Part shown: one piece after another, positions 36,913 to 46,481 of the stretch
Numbering within the stretch: the first letter of the stretch is position 1
Layout: the number at the start of each line of letters is the position of its first letter
From: Colwellia sp.
Lineage (GTDB): Bacteria; Pseudomonadota; Gammaproteobacteria; Enterobacterales; Alteromonadaceae
NCBI GenBank assembly: GCA_026196955.1
Contig: JAPHTO010000117.1
Location: forward strand, 1-64,000
Length of the DNA: 64,000 nucleotides
Direction of reading: 5' to 3'
Made by a program: the position numbers and the translations under genes
The notes under the pieces: model-generated
Told to the model about the DNA's origin: nothing
Seen by the model: only the letters and a program-made list of their open reading frames with translations
Databases searched by the model: none

Positions 36913-38193
36913 ATGGAACAGAATATTTTTCAACTTCAATATGCATTAGACACCTTTTACTTCCTCGTTTGTGGTGCTTTAGTTATGTGGATGGCGGCAG
37001 GTTTTTCAATGCTTGAAGCCGGTCTTGTACGTGCAAAAAACACCACTGAAATCTTAACTAAAAACGTCGCGCTTTATGCTATCGCTTGTATTATGTACTT
37101 AATTGTTGGTTACGACATTATGTATGGTGGTGGTATCTTTTTAGACGGTATTGCGCTTGATGGTGCTGCTGATGCAGAAGGTTTAGTTGGTGCCGTGTTA
37201 GCTGAATCAGCAGAGGCTGGTTTTAGTGGTGGCGCTGTTTATTCAAATGCTTCTGACTTTTTCTTCCAAGTTGTATTTGTAGCAACGGCAATGTCTATTG
37301 TTTCAGGTGCGGTAGCTGAGCGTATGAAGCTTTGGGCTTTCTTAGCATTTACTGTGGTTTTGACCGGTTTTATCTACCCAATGGAAGGTGCTTGGACGTG
37401 GAATGGTGACTCAGTATTTGGTCTTTATACCTTAGGTGACCTTGGTTTCTCTGATTTTGCTGGTTCAGGTATTGTTCATATGGCGGGTGCTTCTGCAGCA
37501 TTAGCGGGTGTTCTATTACTTGGTGCACGTAAAGGTAAATACACCAAAGATGGTAAAGTCAATGCGATCCCTGGTGCTAACTTGCCTATGGCTACTTTGG
37601 GCACGTTCATATTATGGATGGGTTGGTTTGGCTTTAACGGCGGCTCTGTATTAAAACTTGCTGATGTTACTAATGCTAACTCAGTTGCTATGGTGTTCTT
37701 AAATACCAATGCTGCCGCTGCCGCAGGTGCTGTTGCCGCATTAGTGTTTGCTAAACTTTTATTTAAGAAAGCAGATTTAACCATGACCTTAAACGGCGCT
37801 TTAGCTGGACTTGTCGCCATTACTGCTGAGCCATCAACACCATCACCATTACAAGCAACAGTTTTTGGTGCCATTGCTGGTGTGATTGTGGTGTTGTCTA
37901 TTCTTGCCCTTGATAAAGTGAAGATTGATGATCCTGTAGGTGCTATTTCTGTACATGGTGTGGTTGGTTTATTTGGTTTGCTTATTGTGCCATTAACTAA
38001 CTCTGGTGCTAGCTTTAGCGGCCAACTTATTGGTGCTGCAACTATATTTGTTTGGGTGTTTAGTACCAGCTTTGTTGTGTGGTTTGCACTGAAGAAAATT
38101 ATCGGTATTCGTGTTAGCGAAGAAGAAGAGTATGAAGGTGTTGATATTGCAGATTGTGGTATGGAAGCCTACCCTGAGTTTACTCGCGGTTAA
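36913..38193 (+). CDS. amtB: Ammonium transporter AmtB
   Basis: A 426-residue ammonium channel with about 11 membrane segments. The twin-histidine pore is visible as GSGIVHMAGASAALAG and SVHGVVGLFG, and the family segment AGFSMLEAGLVRAKN lies in the first helices. It lacks an obvious cleaved signal peptide, unlike E. coli AmtB, as in the shorter marine forms. It is translated right after glnK and followed by a strong terminator. Confidence 0.96.
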   Translation: MEQNIFQLQYALDTFYFLVCGALVMWMAAGFSMLEAGLVRAKNTTEILTKNVALYAIACIMYLIVGYDIMYGGGIFLDGIALDGAADAEGLVGAVLAESAEAGFSGGAVYSNASDFFFQVVFVATAMSIVSGAVAERMKLWAFLAFTVVLTGFIYPMEGAWTWNGDSVFGLYTLGDLGFSDFAGSGIVHMAGASAALAGVLLLGARKGKYTKDGKVNAIPGANLPMATLGTFILWMGWFGFNGGSVLKLADVTNANSVAMVFLNTNAAAAAGAVAALVFAKLLFKKADLTMTLNGALAGLVAITAEPSTPSPLQATVFGAIAGVIVVLSILALDKVKIDDPVGAISVHGVVGLFGLLIVPLTNSGASFSGQLIGAATIFVWVFSTSFVVWFALKKIIGIRVSEEEEYEGVDIADCGMEAYPEFTRG

Positions 38194-38225
38194 GCATACA
38201 AACCATAACGAAAGTAGTTAATACT

Positions 38226-38253
38226 AAAAAGCAGCGATTTCGCTGCTTTTTTT
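38226..38253 (+). terminator. Intrinsic terminator after amtB
   Basis: GCAGCG and CGCTGC arms enclose an ATTT loop, flanked by A5 before and T7 after. It lies 33 bases past the amtB stop. Confidence 0.9.
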
Positions 38254-38385
38254 GTGGCTAATTTTCTCGACTTGTAAATAAATTCATTGAAGGGATTTAC
38301 TGATGAATACGTATGTAAGCAGGTGTTTTTGCGGTCTAAATAGGTATGCTAGTGTGCATGATGCGCAAATTTAAAAGATAGAACA

Positions 38386-40425
38386 ATGAAAAACACTGCT
38401 TTATTACTCTTGTTGCTAATGACTTCATCCAGCTTAGCTGCGAAATCAGTACAATTATTATCGCCAAATGGTGAAATTAAATTACTCATAAATGATGATG
38501 ACTCACGCCCTAATTATCAGATTGAATTCTCACAACAAAAGGTCATCGCTCCCTCTCAACTTGGTATGGAATTTAAAAATGCTGAGAGCTTATCTGAGGG
38601 GTTTGAGATTAAAGAAGTCGTTAGAAACAGTGTTGATACGTGGTGGCAATTACCTTGGGGTGAGCGTCAAGATGTACAAGATAAGCATAATGAGGTTGCG
38701 ATAACATTTGCAGCAAAGCGCAATAGTACAAACCGTTATCTGGTGCGCTTTCGAGCCTTTGATGATGGAATCGGTTTTCGTTATGAGGTGCCAAAGCAAC
38801 AAGGATTGCTTGCAGACATTGAAATCACTAATGAGTTAACACAGTTTTCTCTTGCGGATGCCGAGCAGGCTACAGCATGGTGGATCCCTGCTCGTGGCTG
38901 GAATCGTTATGAATATACCTATAGAACCACAGCTCTATCTGATATTGACAGAGTACATACCCCATTTACCTATAAATTAAAATCAGGGGTGCATTTAAGC
39001 ATACATGAAGCCGCTTTAGTTGATTATGCAGCGATGACCTTAGATCAACGTCGACCGGGTTTATTTAAAGCCGATCTTACCCCTTGGTCTGATGGCGTCT
39101 TAGTTAAAACCAAAGCAGGTTTTAAAACGCCATGGCGTACGATACAAATTAGTAAAGATGCAGTGGGTTTACTGAATTCAAATTTGATCCTGAATTTAAA
39201 TGAGCCAAATAAATTGGGAGATGTCTCCTGGGTTGAACCCGGAAAGTATGTGGGTATTTGGTGGGGAATGCATGTTGGTGAAAATACTTGGGCTAGTGGT
39301 AAAAAGCATGGTGCAACTACCAGTGAAACAAAACGGTATATGGATTTTGCAGCAAAATATGGATTTCAAGGTGTTCTGGTTGAAGGCTGGAATATCGGTT
39401 GGGATGGTGAGTGGTTTAATAACGGCGATCTATTTCACTTTAGTGACAGCTTTGATGATTTTGATCTTAAAGCAGTAACTGACTACGGCAAGCACAAAAA
39501 TGTGCAATTAATTGGACACCATGAAACATCAGGTAGTGTTAGTAATTATCGAGATCAGATGTCTGATGCCTACGCGCTTTATCAGCAACATGGTGTTAAG
39601 CAAATTAAAACCGGCTATGTCGCTGATGGCGGTAACATAAAACGCATTGATGAAGGGGGGATTGTGCGTAAAGAGTGGCATGATGGCCAGTTTATGGTCG
39701 CAGAATATCTGCACAGTGTCACTGAAGCTGCAAAGCATAAAATTAGCATCAATACTCATGAGCCAATAAAGGCCACGGGATTACGCAGAACATACCCCAA
39801 CTGGATTGCAAGAGAGGGTGCGAGAGGGCAAGAGTTTAATGCTTGGGGAACTCCACCTAATCCACCTGAGCACACAGCCATCTTGCCCTTTACCCGTTTA
39901 CTTGCGGGACCAATGGATTTCACGCCGGGTATCTTTGATATGAGCTTTAATGGCTTAGGTGATAAAAGTAATAGACCACAAACAACATTGGCTAAGCAAT
40001 TAGCGCTTTATGTGGTTTTATATAGTCCAATTCAAATGGCTGCTGACTTGCCAAGAAACTATGTTGCAAAGTTAGACGCATTTCAATTTATTGTTGACGT
40101 GCCTACAGACTGGCAAGAAAGTAAAGCAATTGCAGGTGAAGTAGGCGATTACGTTGTTTTTGCTCGACATGAGCGAGAGGGGGATGATTGGTACTTAGGT
40201 GCATTAACAGATGAAAATGCACGCAACATTACTATCAAGCTAGACTTTCTTGCTGAGGGTAAAACCTATCAGGCACAAATTTATCGAGATGGTGAAAAGG
40301 CGGAGTGGAAACACAATCCTTATGATCTTGTTATCGAAGAAAAAAGTGTCACAGCCAACGACGAATTATCATTAAGGTTGGCAACAAGTGGCGGCACAGC
40401 AATTCGCTTTAAAGCGTTAAAATAA
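38386..40425 (+). CDS. Exported glycoside hydrolase family 97 (alpha-glucosidase-like)
   Basis: A 679-residue exported enzyme with a signal peptide ending near SSSLAAKS. It has an N-terminal beta-sandwich (about 20-270), a catalytic TIM barrel (about 280-560) with GVLVEGWNIGWDGEW and INTHEPIKATGLRRTYPNW, and a C-terminal beta domain. The segment REGARGQEFNAW is typical of GH97. The Glu-rich active-site motifs favour the inverting alpha-glucosidase branch (SusB-like) over the retaining alpha-galactosidase branch, but this is not certain. It probably acts on alpha-glucans in the periplasm. No transporter or SusCD-like partner is adjacent. Confidence 0.9.
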   Translation: MKNTALLLLLLMTSSSLAAKSVQLLSPNGEIKLLINDDDSRPNYQIEFSQQKVIAPSQLGMEFKNAESLSEGFEIKEVVRNSVDTWWQLPWGERQDVQDKHNEVAITFAAKRNSTNRYLVRFRAFDDGIGFRYEVPKQQGLLADIEITNELTQFSLADAEQATAWWIPARGWNRYEYTYRTTALSDIDRVHTPFTYKLKSGVHLSIHEAALVDYAAMTLDQRRPGLFKADLTPWSDGVLVKTKAGFKTPWRTIQISKDAVGLLNSNLILNLNEPNKLGDVSWVEPGKYVGIWWGMHVGENTWASGKKHGATTSETKRYMDFAAKYGFQGVLVEGWNIGWDGEWFNNGDLFHFSDSFDDFDLKAVTDYGKHKNVQLIGHHETSGSVSNYRDQMSDAYALYQQHGVKQIKTGYVADGGNIKRIDEGGIVRKEWHDGQFMVAEYLHSVTEAAKHKISINTHEPIKATGLRRTYPNWIAREGARGQEFNAWGTPPNPPEHTAILPFTRLLAGPMDFTPGIFDMSFNGLGDKSNRPQTTLAKQLALYVVLYSPIQMAADLPRNYVAKLDAFQFIVDVPTDWQESKAIAGEVGDYVVFARHEREGDDWYLGALTDENARNITIKLDFLAEGKTYQAQIYRDGEKAEWKHNPYDLVIEEKSVTANDELSLRLATSGGTAIRFKALK

Positions 40426-40450
40426 CTCAATGTGACGATAATATTATCTT

Positions 40451-40484
40451 TTAATGATCAGCTCAATTCAAGCCTGATCATTAA
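40451..40484. terminator. Inverted repeat between convergent genes
   Basis: TTAATGATCAG (40451-40461) and CTGATCATTAA (40474-40484) form a perfect 11-bp stem with a 12-base loop, midway between the convergent GH97 and cyclophilin stops. It could end transcription from both sides. U-tracts are weak. Confidence 0.6.
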
Positions 40485-40500
40485 GATACGAGGTTATTAG

Positions 40501-41412
40501 CTACTTTTGAATTGTTAATTTTCGTATTGAAAAAAACATTAAGCAAAGCATGGTAAACCATGTAAAAGTACCGCCGCTACTACTTGACTTTGGCTGTTCT
40601 GATTTTGAACTATCAAGAGGGAATGCGTCATTTATATCAAGTACACCATCGTTATCATCATCTGTATCAGCGTTATTACCTGTACCGTCTGAGTCAGTAT
40701 CAACTGTCTCTTGAGGATTATTTGGAAATGCATCATCTACATCAATAACTCCATCTTTATCACTGTCTGGAAATTTAGTTAATACGGGTGATAAATTTGC
40801 ATCAGTAGCTTCAGAAGAGTCAATGATGATGATTTGGTTGATAACAACAAAATTTTCTACACCGGGCGTACTTTGATCGCTACAGTTTTGGCTGCTGTAA
40901 TCTCGCATAGGAATATCTTGGCAAAGTGATAAACTGGCAATGCTTTCCACCACGGTCATACCGTCGCCAATGACTTGACCAAAAACAGTGAAGCCACCAT
41001 TTTGCAAATCCAAGTTACTAGCATTATTTGCTAAGTTAAAAAACCATTGATCGGTCGCGCTATTCACATTACCACCAACTTTTGCCATCGCAATTGTGCC
41101 CTTAACGTTCGAGTATATGGGTTCGTTTACTACTGCAGCGTTTGTTGCTATCCGTGTTAAAGGCCAATCCCCGTCAAACGTAAACCCACCACCTTGTACT
41201 ACAAAACCAGGTGAAACTCGGTGTACTACTGAGTTTGTATAGTGTTGTTCATTGATATATTGCAAAAAGTTATCAACGGTTTTTGGTGTGGTTTGATCAA
41301 ATAAATTAACTTGAAAATTGCCTTCTGAAGTTTGAAATTCGACAATTGTTGCCTTAACAGAAGTGGTTAAGGCTAATAAAAGTAACGTTGTACAAAAAAT
41401 ATTATTTAACAT
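40501..41412 (-). CDS. Secreted cyclophilin-type peptidyl-prolyl isomerase with calcium repeats and GlyGly-CTERM-like tail
   Basis: A 303-residue exported protein. The signal peptide ends near TSVKAT. The cyclophilin domain (about 22-200) begins VEFQTSEGNFQVNLFDQTTPKT and has VVHRVSPGFVVQGGG and FTVFGQVIGDG. Next come thrombospondin type 3-like acidic repeats (DSDKDGVIDVDDAFP and DTDDDNDGVLDINDAFP, about 215-275), which bind calcium. The end has SSSSGG, a hydrophobic helix TFTWFTMLCLMFF and a basic finish, like GlyGly-CTERM tails cut by rhombosortase. Such proteins are exported through type II secretion and attached at the surface. The tail assignment is by eye. Confidence 0.87.
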   Translation of the reverse strand: MLNNIFCTTLLLLALTTSVKATIVEFQTSEGNFQVNLFDQTTPKTVDNFLQYINEQHYTNSVVHRVSPGFVVQGGGFTFDGDWPLTRIATNAAVVNEPIYSNVKGTIAMAKVGGNVNSATDQWFFNLANNASNLDLQNGGFTVFGQVIGDGMTVVESIASLSLCQDIPMRDYSSQNCSDQSTPGVENFVVINQIIIIDSSEATDANLSPVLTKFPDSDKDGVIDVDDAFPNNPQETVDTDSDGTGNNADTDDDNDGVLDINDAFPLDSSKSEQPKSSSSGGTFTWFTMLCLMFFSIRKLTIQK

Positions 41413-41713
41413 TGCTTATCTATCTAAGAGAAATTGATTTGGCATGATAAAGTGAGTTTATAGGAAATACAACTGTGGGCGTGTAACGTTACTAAGTAGT
41501 AACATTTAGCGCTATTTTGCGGTCATTGCTTAATTTCGTTTATGTTTATAATGAAAAATCTATTGCTTTAATCATTCGTATTAACCGTAGAATATATAGT
41601 AATTTCAGTTCTTTTTATTACCATTAGATGATATAAATTATCTTCTTGTTTTTACAATGATTGTTTCGTGAAGGCGCGACTATAGTTTAGCTAAGGTTAT
41701 GTTAAGGTTTTGT
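41413..41713. other. Gap between divergent cyclophilin and sensor kinase genes
   Basis: This 301-base AT-rich stretch holds a perfect inverted repeat GTTACT-AAGT-AGTAAC (41488-41503), next to and overlapping a GTAACGTTAC palindrome (41483-41492). These may be an operator. No confident promoter or RNA gene was seen in the rest. Confidence 0.4.
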
Positions 41714-44578
41714 ATGCTTCGTTTCTTGTTGCTGCTGTTTTGTTTTCTTTGTGTTGAGCTATCAGCTCAAGAAGAAGATATTGCCGTACAATTAGCAGAA
41801 ATTGCCCAGCAAAAGGATAAAGCTGAAGCGATTAAAGCTATAGCTCAACTACTTAATCAACAGCAGTTAACATCATCCCAACGGGTTGACACCTTGTTAT
41901 TACAAAGTCGAAGTTATTTATCGCTAAATGATTTTGATAACGCTATGCAATCAAGCAAAGATGCGGTTAATTTGGCAGCGCAAAGTCAACTGTTTGAACG
42001 ACAAGCAAAAGCGAATAAATTACAGGGTATTGTTGCTTATTATCAAGGCCACTATAAACAGGCAATCAATGCCTACCAAGCCTCATTAAATTATTATCAA
42101 GATTTAACGTCAAACCTCTCTTCAGAACAAATAGCTAAAACGGCTGTCACTCAGGCCAACCTTCTTAATAACATTGCTTTAGTGCAAACGGCGCAAGGGG
42201 ATTCTTTTGCCGCTTTAAACAGTTACCAACAAGCTGAGCCACTTTATCAACGCTACGGCGATGAAGTTGATAAAATTGATGTTCGCTATAATATTGCCAC
42301 GCTTTATATCAGCTTGCGACGGTATGATCTTGCCATTAGCATGCTGCAGCAAGTTATTGATAAAAGAACAGCATTGGCTGATGATTACGGTGTTGCGACA
42401 GCGTCAGCTGATTTAGGTGTTGCTTATAAATATTCGGGTGATTATCAGCAGTCAAAAAAGTACAATTTTGCCGCGTTGCATTATTTTCAGCAACATAACC
42501 ATCACTATGATATAGCTGCTCAGTTACATAATGTTGCTGAAATATATTACGAGCTAGAGCAACTAGACAAGGCATTAATTTATGCGAATCAAGGTGTAAA
42601 AGTTAGTAAAGAAATAGGACATCAAAAAGCTTATGTTGGCAGTTTGCATACCTTAGCCAAGGTGTCTTTTTATCAAGGCGATGTTGAGCAAGCCTACGAG
42701 TATGTTAGCCAATCAAATATAGCCGCGGAAAAAATGGGTTATCAAGGCGGACTCAATGAAAATTTAGCCTTGCTAGTATTAATTTATGCTGCAGAAGGAA
42801 AAACAGCGCAAGCATTAAAGGCTCAATTAAGTTACCAAAAGCTGCGTCTTAAACAAGCGAATGAAACTCTAAATGAGCAACTAGCACGTTTTGAATCCGA
42901 CCAACTCAGTCAGCAAGTTGAGCACTTGCAGCAAAGTAAAAAACTACAGCAGCTACAAGCAACTAAAGCGCAGCAGCAGCGAAATTTTACTATTCTTGGT
43001 GTTGTTTTTAGCTTAATTGTGATTTTTTTAGTCTACCGACGCTACCTAGAGAGCCAACTAACTAAAAACTTAGAAGCAGGGGTTAAACAGCGCACTGAAG
43101 CCCTAGAGTTTTTAACGCAAGAATTGCAACAGGCGAATCAAATTAAAAGTCAATTCTTAGCGAATATGAGTCATGAAATCAGAACGCCACTAACCGCTGT
43201 GATTGGACAGTCTGAAGCGATTATTCATGGCGACTTTGATAATAAATCTCTAACCAAAGAAGTCGAAATAATACACAGTAACAGTTTACATTTATTGCAA
43301 TTAATTAATGATATTTTAGATATTAGTAAAATCGAAGCAGATAAATTTGAACTAGAAGAACGTCGGCACGACTTACATGCAATTATTCATGAATTGGAGG
43401 ATATGTTTACCGAGCAAGCGTCACGAAAAAACTTAGCATTCACGGTAAGTCATCATTTACCCAAGCCATTTATTATTAATATTGATGGTTTAAGACTGAA
43501 ACAAATACTGATTAACCTCTGTTCCAATGCCATCAAGTTTACCGAAGAAGGCTGGGTAACCTTAGATATTTCTATTGTCGATAAAACTTTGTTTTTCACA
43601 GTAACAGATACCGGTATTGGCATGGATGAAGCACAAATGGCTAAAATATTTAAAAGCTTCACACAAGCAGATAACAGTATTAGCCGGCGCTTTTCTGGCT
43701 CTGGTTTAGGCTTGTTTTTATCAATGCAATTAACTCAGGTTATGGCAGGAGATATTAGTGTAACCAGCCAGTTAGCTCAAGGGAGCACCTTTATTTTAAA
43801 GCTACCTTTTGGCGATGTTTTTTTACCACAAGATGATCAGAGTAAAGATGAGTCTGCCTTAGTATTACCGCCACCAACAAGTTTTGTTGGTAAAATTCTC
43901 CTTGCTGATGATCATGAAGACAATCGCCGACTTATTGCCAGACTACTTACAAGTATGGGGCTTGACGTTATCGAAGCTAAAAATGGTCGAGAGGCAATAG
44001 AACAGTTTATGCAACACCAGCCGACACTAACATTATTGGATATACAAATGCCAGAAATGGATGGCATTCAAGCGTTACAAAAGCTGAGAGAGTTTGGTTG
44101 TACTCAATCTATTTATGCGCTGACAGCTAATGCTATGTCTCATGAGATTCGACAATATTTAGCCTTAGGTTTTGATGGACACCTGAAAAAACCGATAGAA
44201 AGGGATAACTTTGTTGCCACAATTTCCCAGCATTACCCAAGTATGAAGCAATCAACTCAGCAGTTGAGCAAGGATGTTGCTGATGTAGATATCTCTGATC
44301 TCAAACTTGAGTTTCAACATCACTTATCTAAAGATAGTCAAGATATTTTAACCTATACTGAGCAGCAAGATCATCCACGCTTAGCTAGAGTTGCGCATAA
44401 ATTAGCTGGTGCGGCAAAAATGTTTGGTTATGTTGAGCTATCGCAAAGTGCCTTAGAGTTAGAAATAGCGATTAAAAAACAGCAAGGTGAAATAATTGCT
44501 GATTTAAGCCACTGCTTACTGGATGAAATTAATTTAATTCAAAGCTCTGAACAGGTAACTCCCCCTACAAATGATTAA
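41714..44578 (+). CDS. TPR hybrid sensor histidine kinase with receiver and HPt domains
   Basis: A 954-residue phosphorelay protein. The start at 41714 is preferred because AAGG lies six bases before it; 41699 adds five residues. A signal or anchor segment ends near VELSAQ, and TPR repeats fill about 50-380, probably in the periplasm. Then come a coiled coil, a membrane helix (about 424-445) and a histidine kinase with His487 (MSHEIRTPLT) and ATPase motifs DTGIGMD and GSGLGL. A receiver follows with Asp776 (LLDIQMPEMDG), then an HPt with His895 (VAHKLAGAAKMFG). All phosphotransfer residues are present. No response regulator with an output domain is adjacent. The last eight bases overlap the next gene. 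Confidence 0.91.
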   Translation: MLRFLLLLFCFLCVELSAQEEDIAVQLAEIAQQKDKAEAIKAIAQLLNQQQLTSSQRVDTLLLQSRSYLSLNDFDNAMQSSKDAVNLAAQSQLFERQAKANKLQGIVAYYQGHYKQAINAYQASLNYYQDLTSNLSSEQIAKTAVTQANLLNNIALVQTAQGDSFAALNSYQQAEPLYQRYGDEVDKIDVRYNIATLYISLRRYDLAISMLQQVIDKRTALADDYGVATASADLGVAYKYSGDYQQSKKYNFAALHYFQQHNHHYDIAAQLHNVAEIYYELEQLDKALIYANQGVKVSKEIGHQKAYVGSLHTLAKVSFYQGDVEQAYEYVSQSNIAAEKMGYQGGLNENLALLVLIYAAEGKTAQALKAQLSYQKLRLKQANETLNEQLARFESDQLSQQVEHLQQSKKLQQLQATKAQQQRNFTILGVVFSLIVIFLVYRRYLESQLTKNLEAGVKQRTEALEFLTQELQQANQIKSQFLANMSHEIRTPLTAVIGQSEAIIHGDFDNKSLTKEVEIIHSNSLHLLQLINDILDISKIEADKFELEERRHDLHAIIHELEDMFTEQASRKNLAFTVSHHLPKPFIINIDGLRLKQILINLCSNAIKFTEEGWVTLDISIVDKTLFFTVTDTGIGMDEAQMAKIFKSFTQADNSISRRFSGSGLGLFLSMQLTQVMAGDISVTSQLAQGSTFILKLPFGDVFLPQDDQSKDESALVLPPPTSFVGKILLADDHEDNRRLIARLLTSMGLDVIEAKNGREAIEQFMQHQPTLTLLDIQMPEMDGIQALQKLREFGCTQSIYALTANAMSHEIRQYLALGFDGHLKKPIERDNFVATISQHYPSMKQSTQQLSKDVADVDISDLKLEFQHHLSKDSQDILTYTEQQDHPRLARVAHKLAGAAKMFGYVELSQSALELEIAIKKQQGEIIADLSHCLLDEINLIQSSEQVTPPTND

Positions 44579-45470
44579 TAAATTTTCATATTCTCAGCTG
44601 CTGATGGCTGCAGCAATTGCTTACCTTGCTTATGCGTTGATAAACTTTACTGCGCAAGTGCCAAGTTTTATTCGTGCCCTAGATAAAACCGCTCCTCATA
44701 TTGACAATATGATAAATGAAAGCAATTTAGTGCGCACAGAAATTGCTCAAATGAGACAGTTGGTTGATGAACAGTTACCTGTTATTTTAGCGCGAATTGA
44801 TACCAGTTTGCCTTTAGTTAAGCAGGGGCTAATTCAAAGTGATAATTACGCCCAGCAGTTACCGGTATTATGGTCTCACTTAGACAATTTAGAAGCGCAG
44901 TTAACTCAAATACAGCAAAGCATTCCCAGTATTTTAGAACGAGTTGATGCTATGGTATTAACAGCGAATAGTACCACTGACGAAGTGGCAAAATGGCGAC
45001 CTCATTCGAGCCAGTATTTGGCAGAAATAAAGCAATTACGTGTGGAAGTACCTCAATATTTATCGCGTATTGAATACATTGTTAGTGATGCAAAAACATT
45101 AGGTAAAGAGGCTAGCAGCGGCCTAGTGTCAGGTTTTTTCAAAGGCGTTATATCATTACCTATGGAAGTAGTTGCTGGATTAACCGGGATTGTTAAACCT
45201 GACTCAAAATCAGCTAAATTGCTTACTGCTGCAGATGTGACGCTATTGAAAGAGCAAACGGTGACACTGTTGGAGAATGCTGATCAAAAAGACATATTCT
45301 GGAAAAACATGCAAAGCGGCAATAAAGGTCAAATTTTAAAACATGCCGAGTTTAAAAAAGACGGCTTGTCTTGTCATAAGATAACTTTTATAAATAACCT
45401 TAAAGGTCAAAAAGAAACGCTAAATGAACTAATGTGTGAAGATAGCGAAGGTTTCTGGCAAGTGATGTAA
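44571..45470 (+). CDS. Membrane-anchored coiled-coil protein with surface-antigen-like C-terminus
   Basis: A 299-residue protein with one N-terminal membrane helix (about 10-28) and a long helical region (30-185) rich in Leu, Gln and Ile, likely coiled coil. Its C-terminal part, FWKNMQSGNKGQILKHAEF ... GLSCHKITFINN ... LNELMCEDSEGFWQV (about 243-299), resembles the C-terminal domain of RT0821/Lpp0805-type surface antigens (W-N--tG--G-v ... C ... aC---dG-W). This is judged by eye. It overlaps the sensor kinase gene by eight bases, so the two are translationally coupled and may act together. Function unknown. Confidence 0.75.
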   Translation: MINKFSYSQLLMAAAIAYLAYALINFTAQVPSFIRALDKTAPHIDNMINESNLVRTEIAQMRQLVDEQLPVILARIDTSLPLVKQGLIQSDNYAQQLPVLWSHLDNLEAQLTQIQQSIPSILERVDAMVLTANSTTDEVAKWRPHSSQYLAEIKQLRVEVPQYLSRIEYIVSDAKTLGKEASSGLVSGFFKGVISLPMEVVAGLTGIVKPDSKSAKLLTAADVTLLKEQTVTLLENADQKDIFWKNMQSGNKGQILKHAEFKKDGLSCHKITFINNLKGQKETLNELMCEDSEGFWQVM

Positions 45471-45483
45471 CCAAATTCATTTT

Positions 45484-45497
45484 TATTGTGTACAATA
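45484..45497. promoter_or_regulatory. Palindrome upstream of DyP peroxidase
   Basis: TATTGTGTACAATA is a perfect 6-2-6 inverted repeat centred about 40 bases before the peroxidase start. It could be an operator or a -10-like region; no regulator is assigned. Confidence 0.35.
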
Positions 45498-45529
45498 GAA
45501 AAATAATTACTTTCTTATAGGAATTTCAA

Positions 45530-46465
45530 ATGGCTAGAGAACAGTTTGGGATTTGCGCTGAGCCAAATTTACATGGCAGTTATTTACTTTTTAACGCCTT
45601 AGACGATAAAAATGCTTTTATTCGAACAGCATTGTCTAGGTTACCAGCCTTGTTTGACGATTATGCAGATCAGTTTTCGGAAGCAAACTTAACAAGCGTC
45701 ATTGCTATTGGTGCCAATTATTGGGATGAGTTTTATCCTCAGGCGCGTCCTGCGTTATTATCTACTTTTCCGGCAATGAATAGTGATGACAGATTAGCGC
45801 CAGCCATCAGTGTTGATCTTTATATTGAAATTAGAAGTGATCGCGCTGATGTTAATCATATTGTTAGTTCAAAAGTTTGTCAGTTGCTTGCTGATAGCGT
45901 TGAGCTTGTCGAGCACATACAAGCCTTTCGCTTTTTAGATGGTCGAGACTTAACGGGATTTGTTGATGGCACTGAAAATCCGCAGGGTATGCACAGACGT
46001 GAAGTAGCTTTAGTTAAAGAAGCTGATGATGCAACATTTGCTGGTGGAAGCTATTTACATACTCAGCGTTATCAACACAATTTAACGTTATGGAATGCAT
46101 TACATAATAAAGAACAAGAAAATGTTTATGGCCGCACTAAACTAGACAATATTGAGTATAAGAGTGAAGATAAACCATTAACAGCACATACCAAGCGTAC
46201 TAGCTTAAAGGATGAGCAAGGTAACTCGATAGAAATCGTTAGGCAAAGCATGCCTTATGGTGACATGAAGCGTCAGGGGTTATTTTTTGTTTCTTATTGC
46301 CATTCGCCTAAACCATTTGAAATTATGCTTAAAAGTATGATCCATGGTGATGGTCATGGCAATGTTGATCATTTACTTAAATATACTCAGGCTGAAACGG
46401 GAGCTGCATTTTTTGCACCTAGCTTGAGCTTTTTAGCAAGTCTTGAAGAAGACCCGTCTGATTAA
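45530..46465 (+). CDS. Dye-decolourising (DyP) family haem peroxidase
   Basis: A 311-residue haem peroxidase. The family GxxDG signature appears as GFVDGTENPQG with Asp146, the catalytic acid-base residue, and a likely proximal-His segment follows (TAHTKRTSL near 222-230). The C-terminal segment GLFFVSYCHSPKPFEIMLKSMIHG is typical of YfeX-like members. No signal peptide is present, so it is cytoplasmic. The natural substrate is unknown (porphyrinogens or dyes in relatives). Confidence 0.93.
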   Translation: MAREQFGICAEPNLHGSYLLFNALDDKNAFIRTALSRLPALFDDYADQFSEANLTSVIAIGANYWDEFYPQARPALLSTFPAMNSDDRLAPAISVDLYIEIRSDRADVNHIVSSKVCQLLADSVELVEHIQAFRFLDGRDLTGFVDGTENPQGMHRREVALVKEADDATFAGGSYLHTQRYQHNLTLWNALHNKEQENVYGRTKLDNIEYKSEDKPLTAHTKRTSLKDEQGNSIEIVRQSMPYGDMKRQGLFFVSYCHSPKPFEIMLKSMIHGDGHGNVDHLLKYTQAETGAAFFAPSLSFLASLEEDPSD

Positions 46466-46481
46466 GCTCTTATGATCCTCC

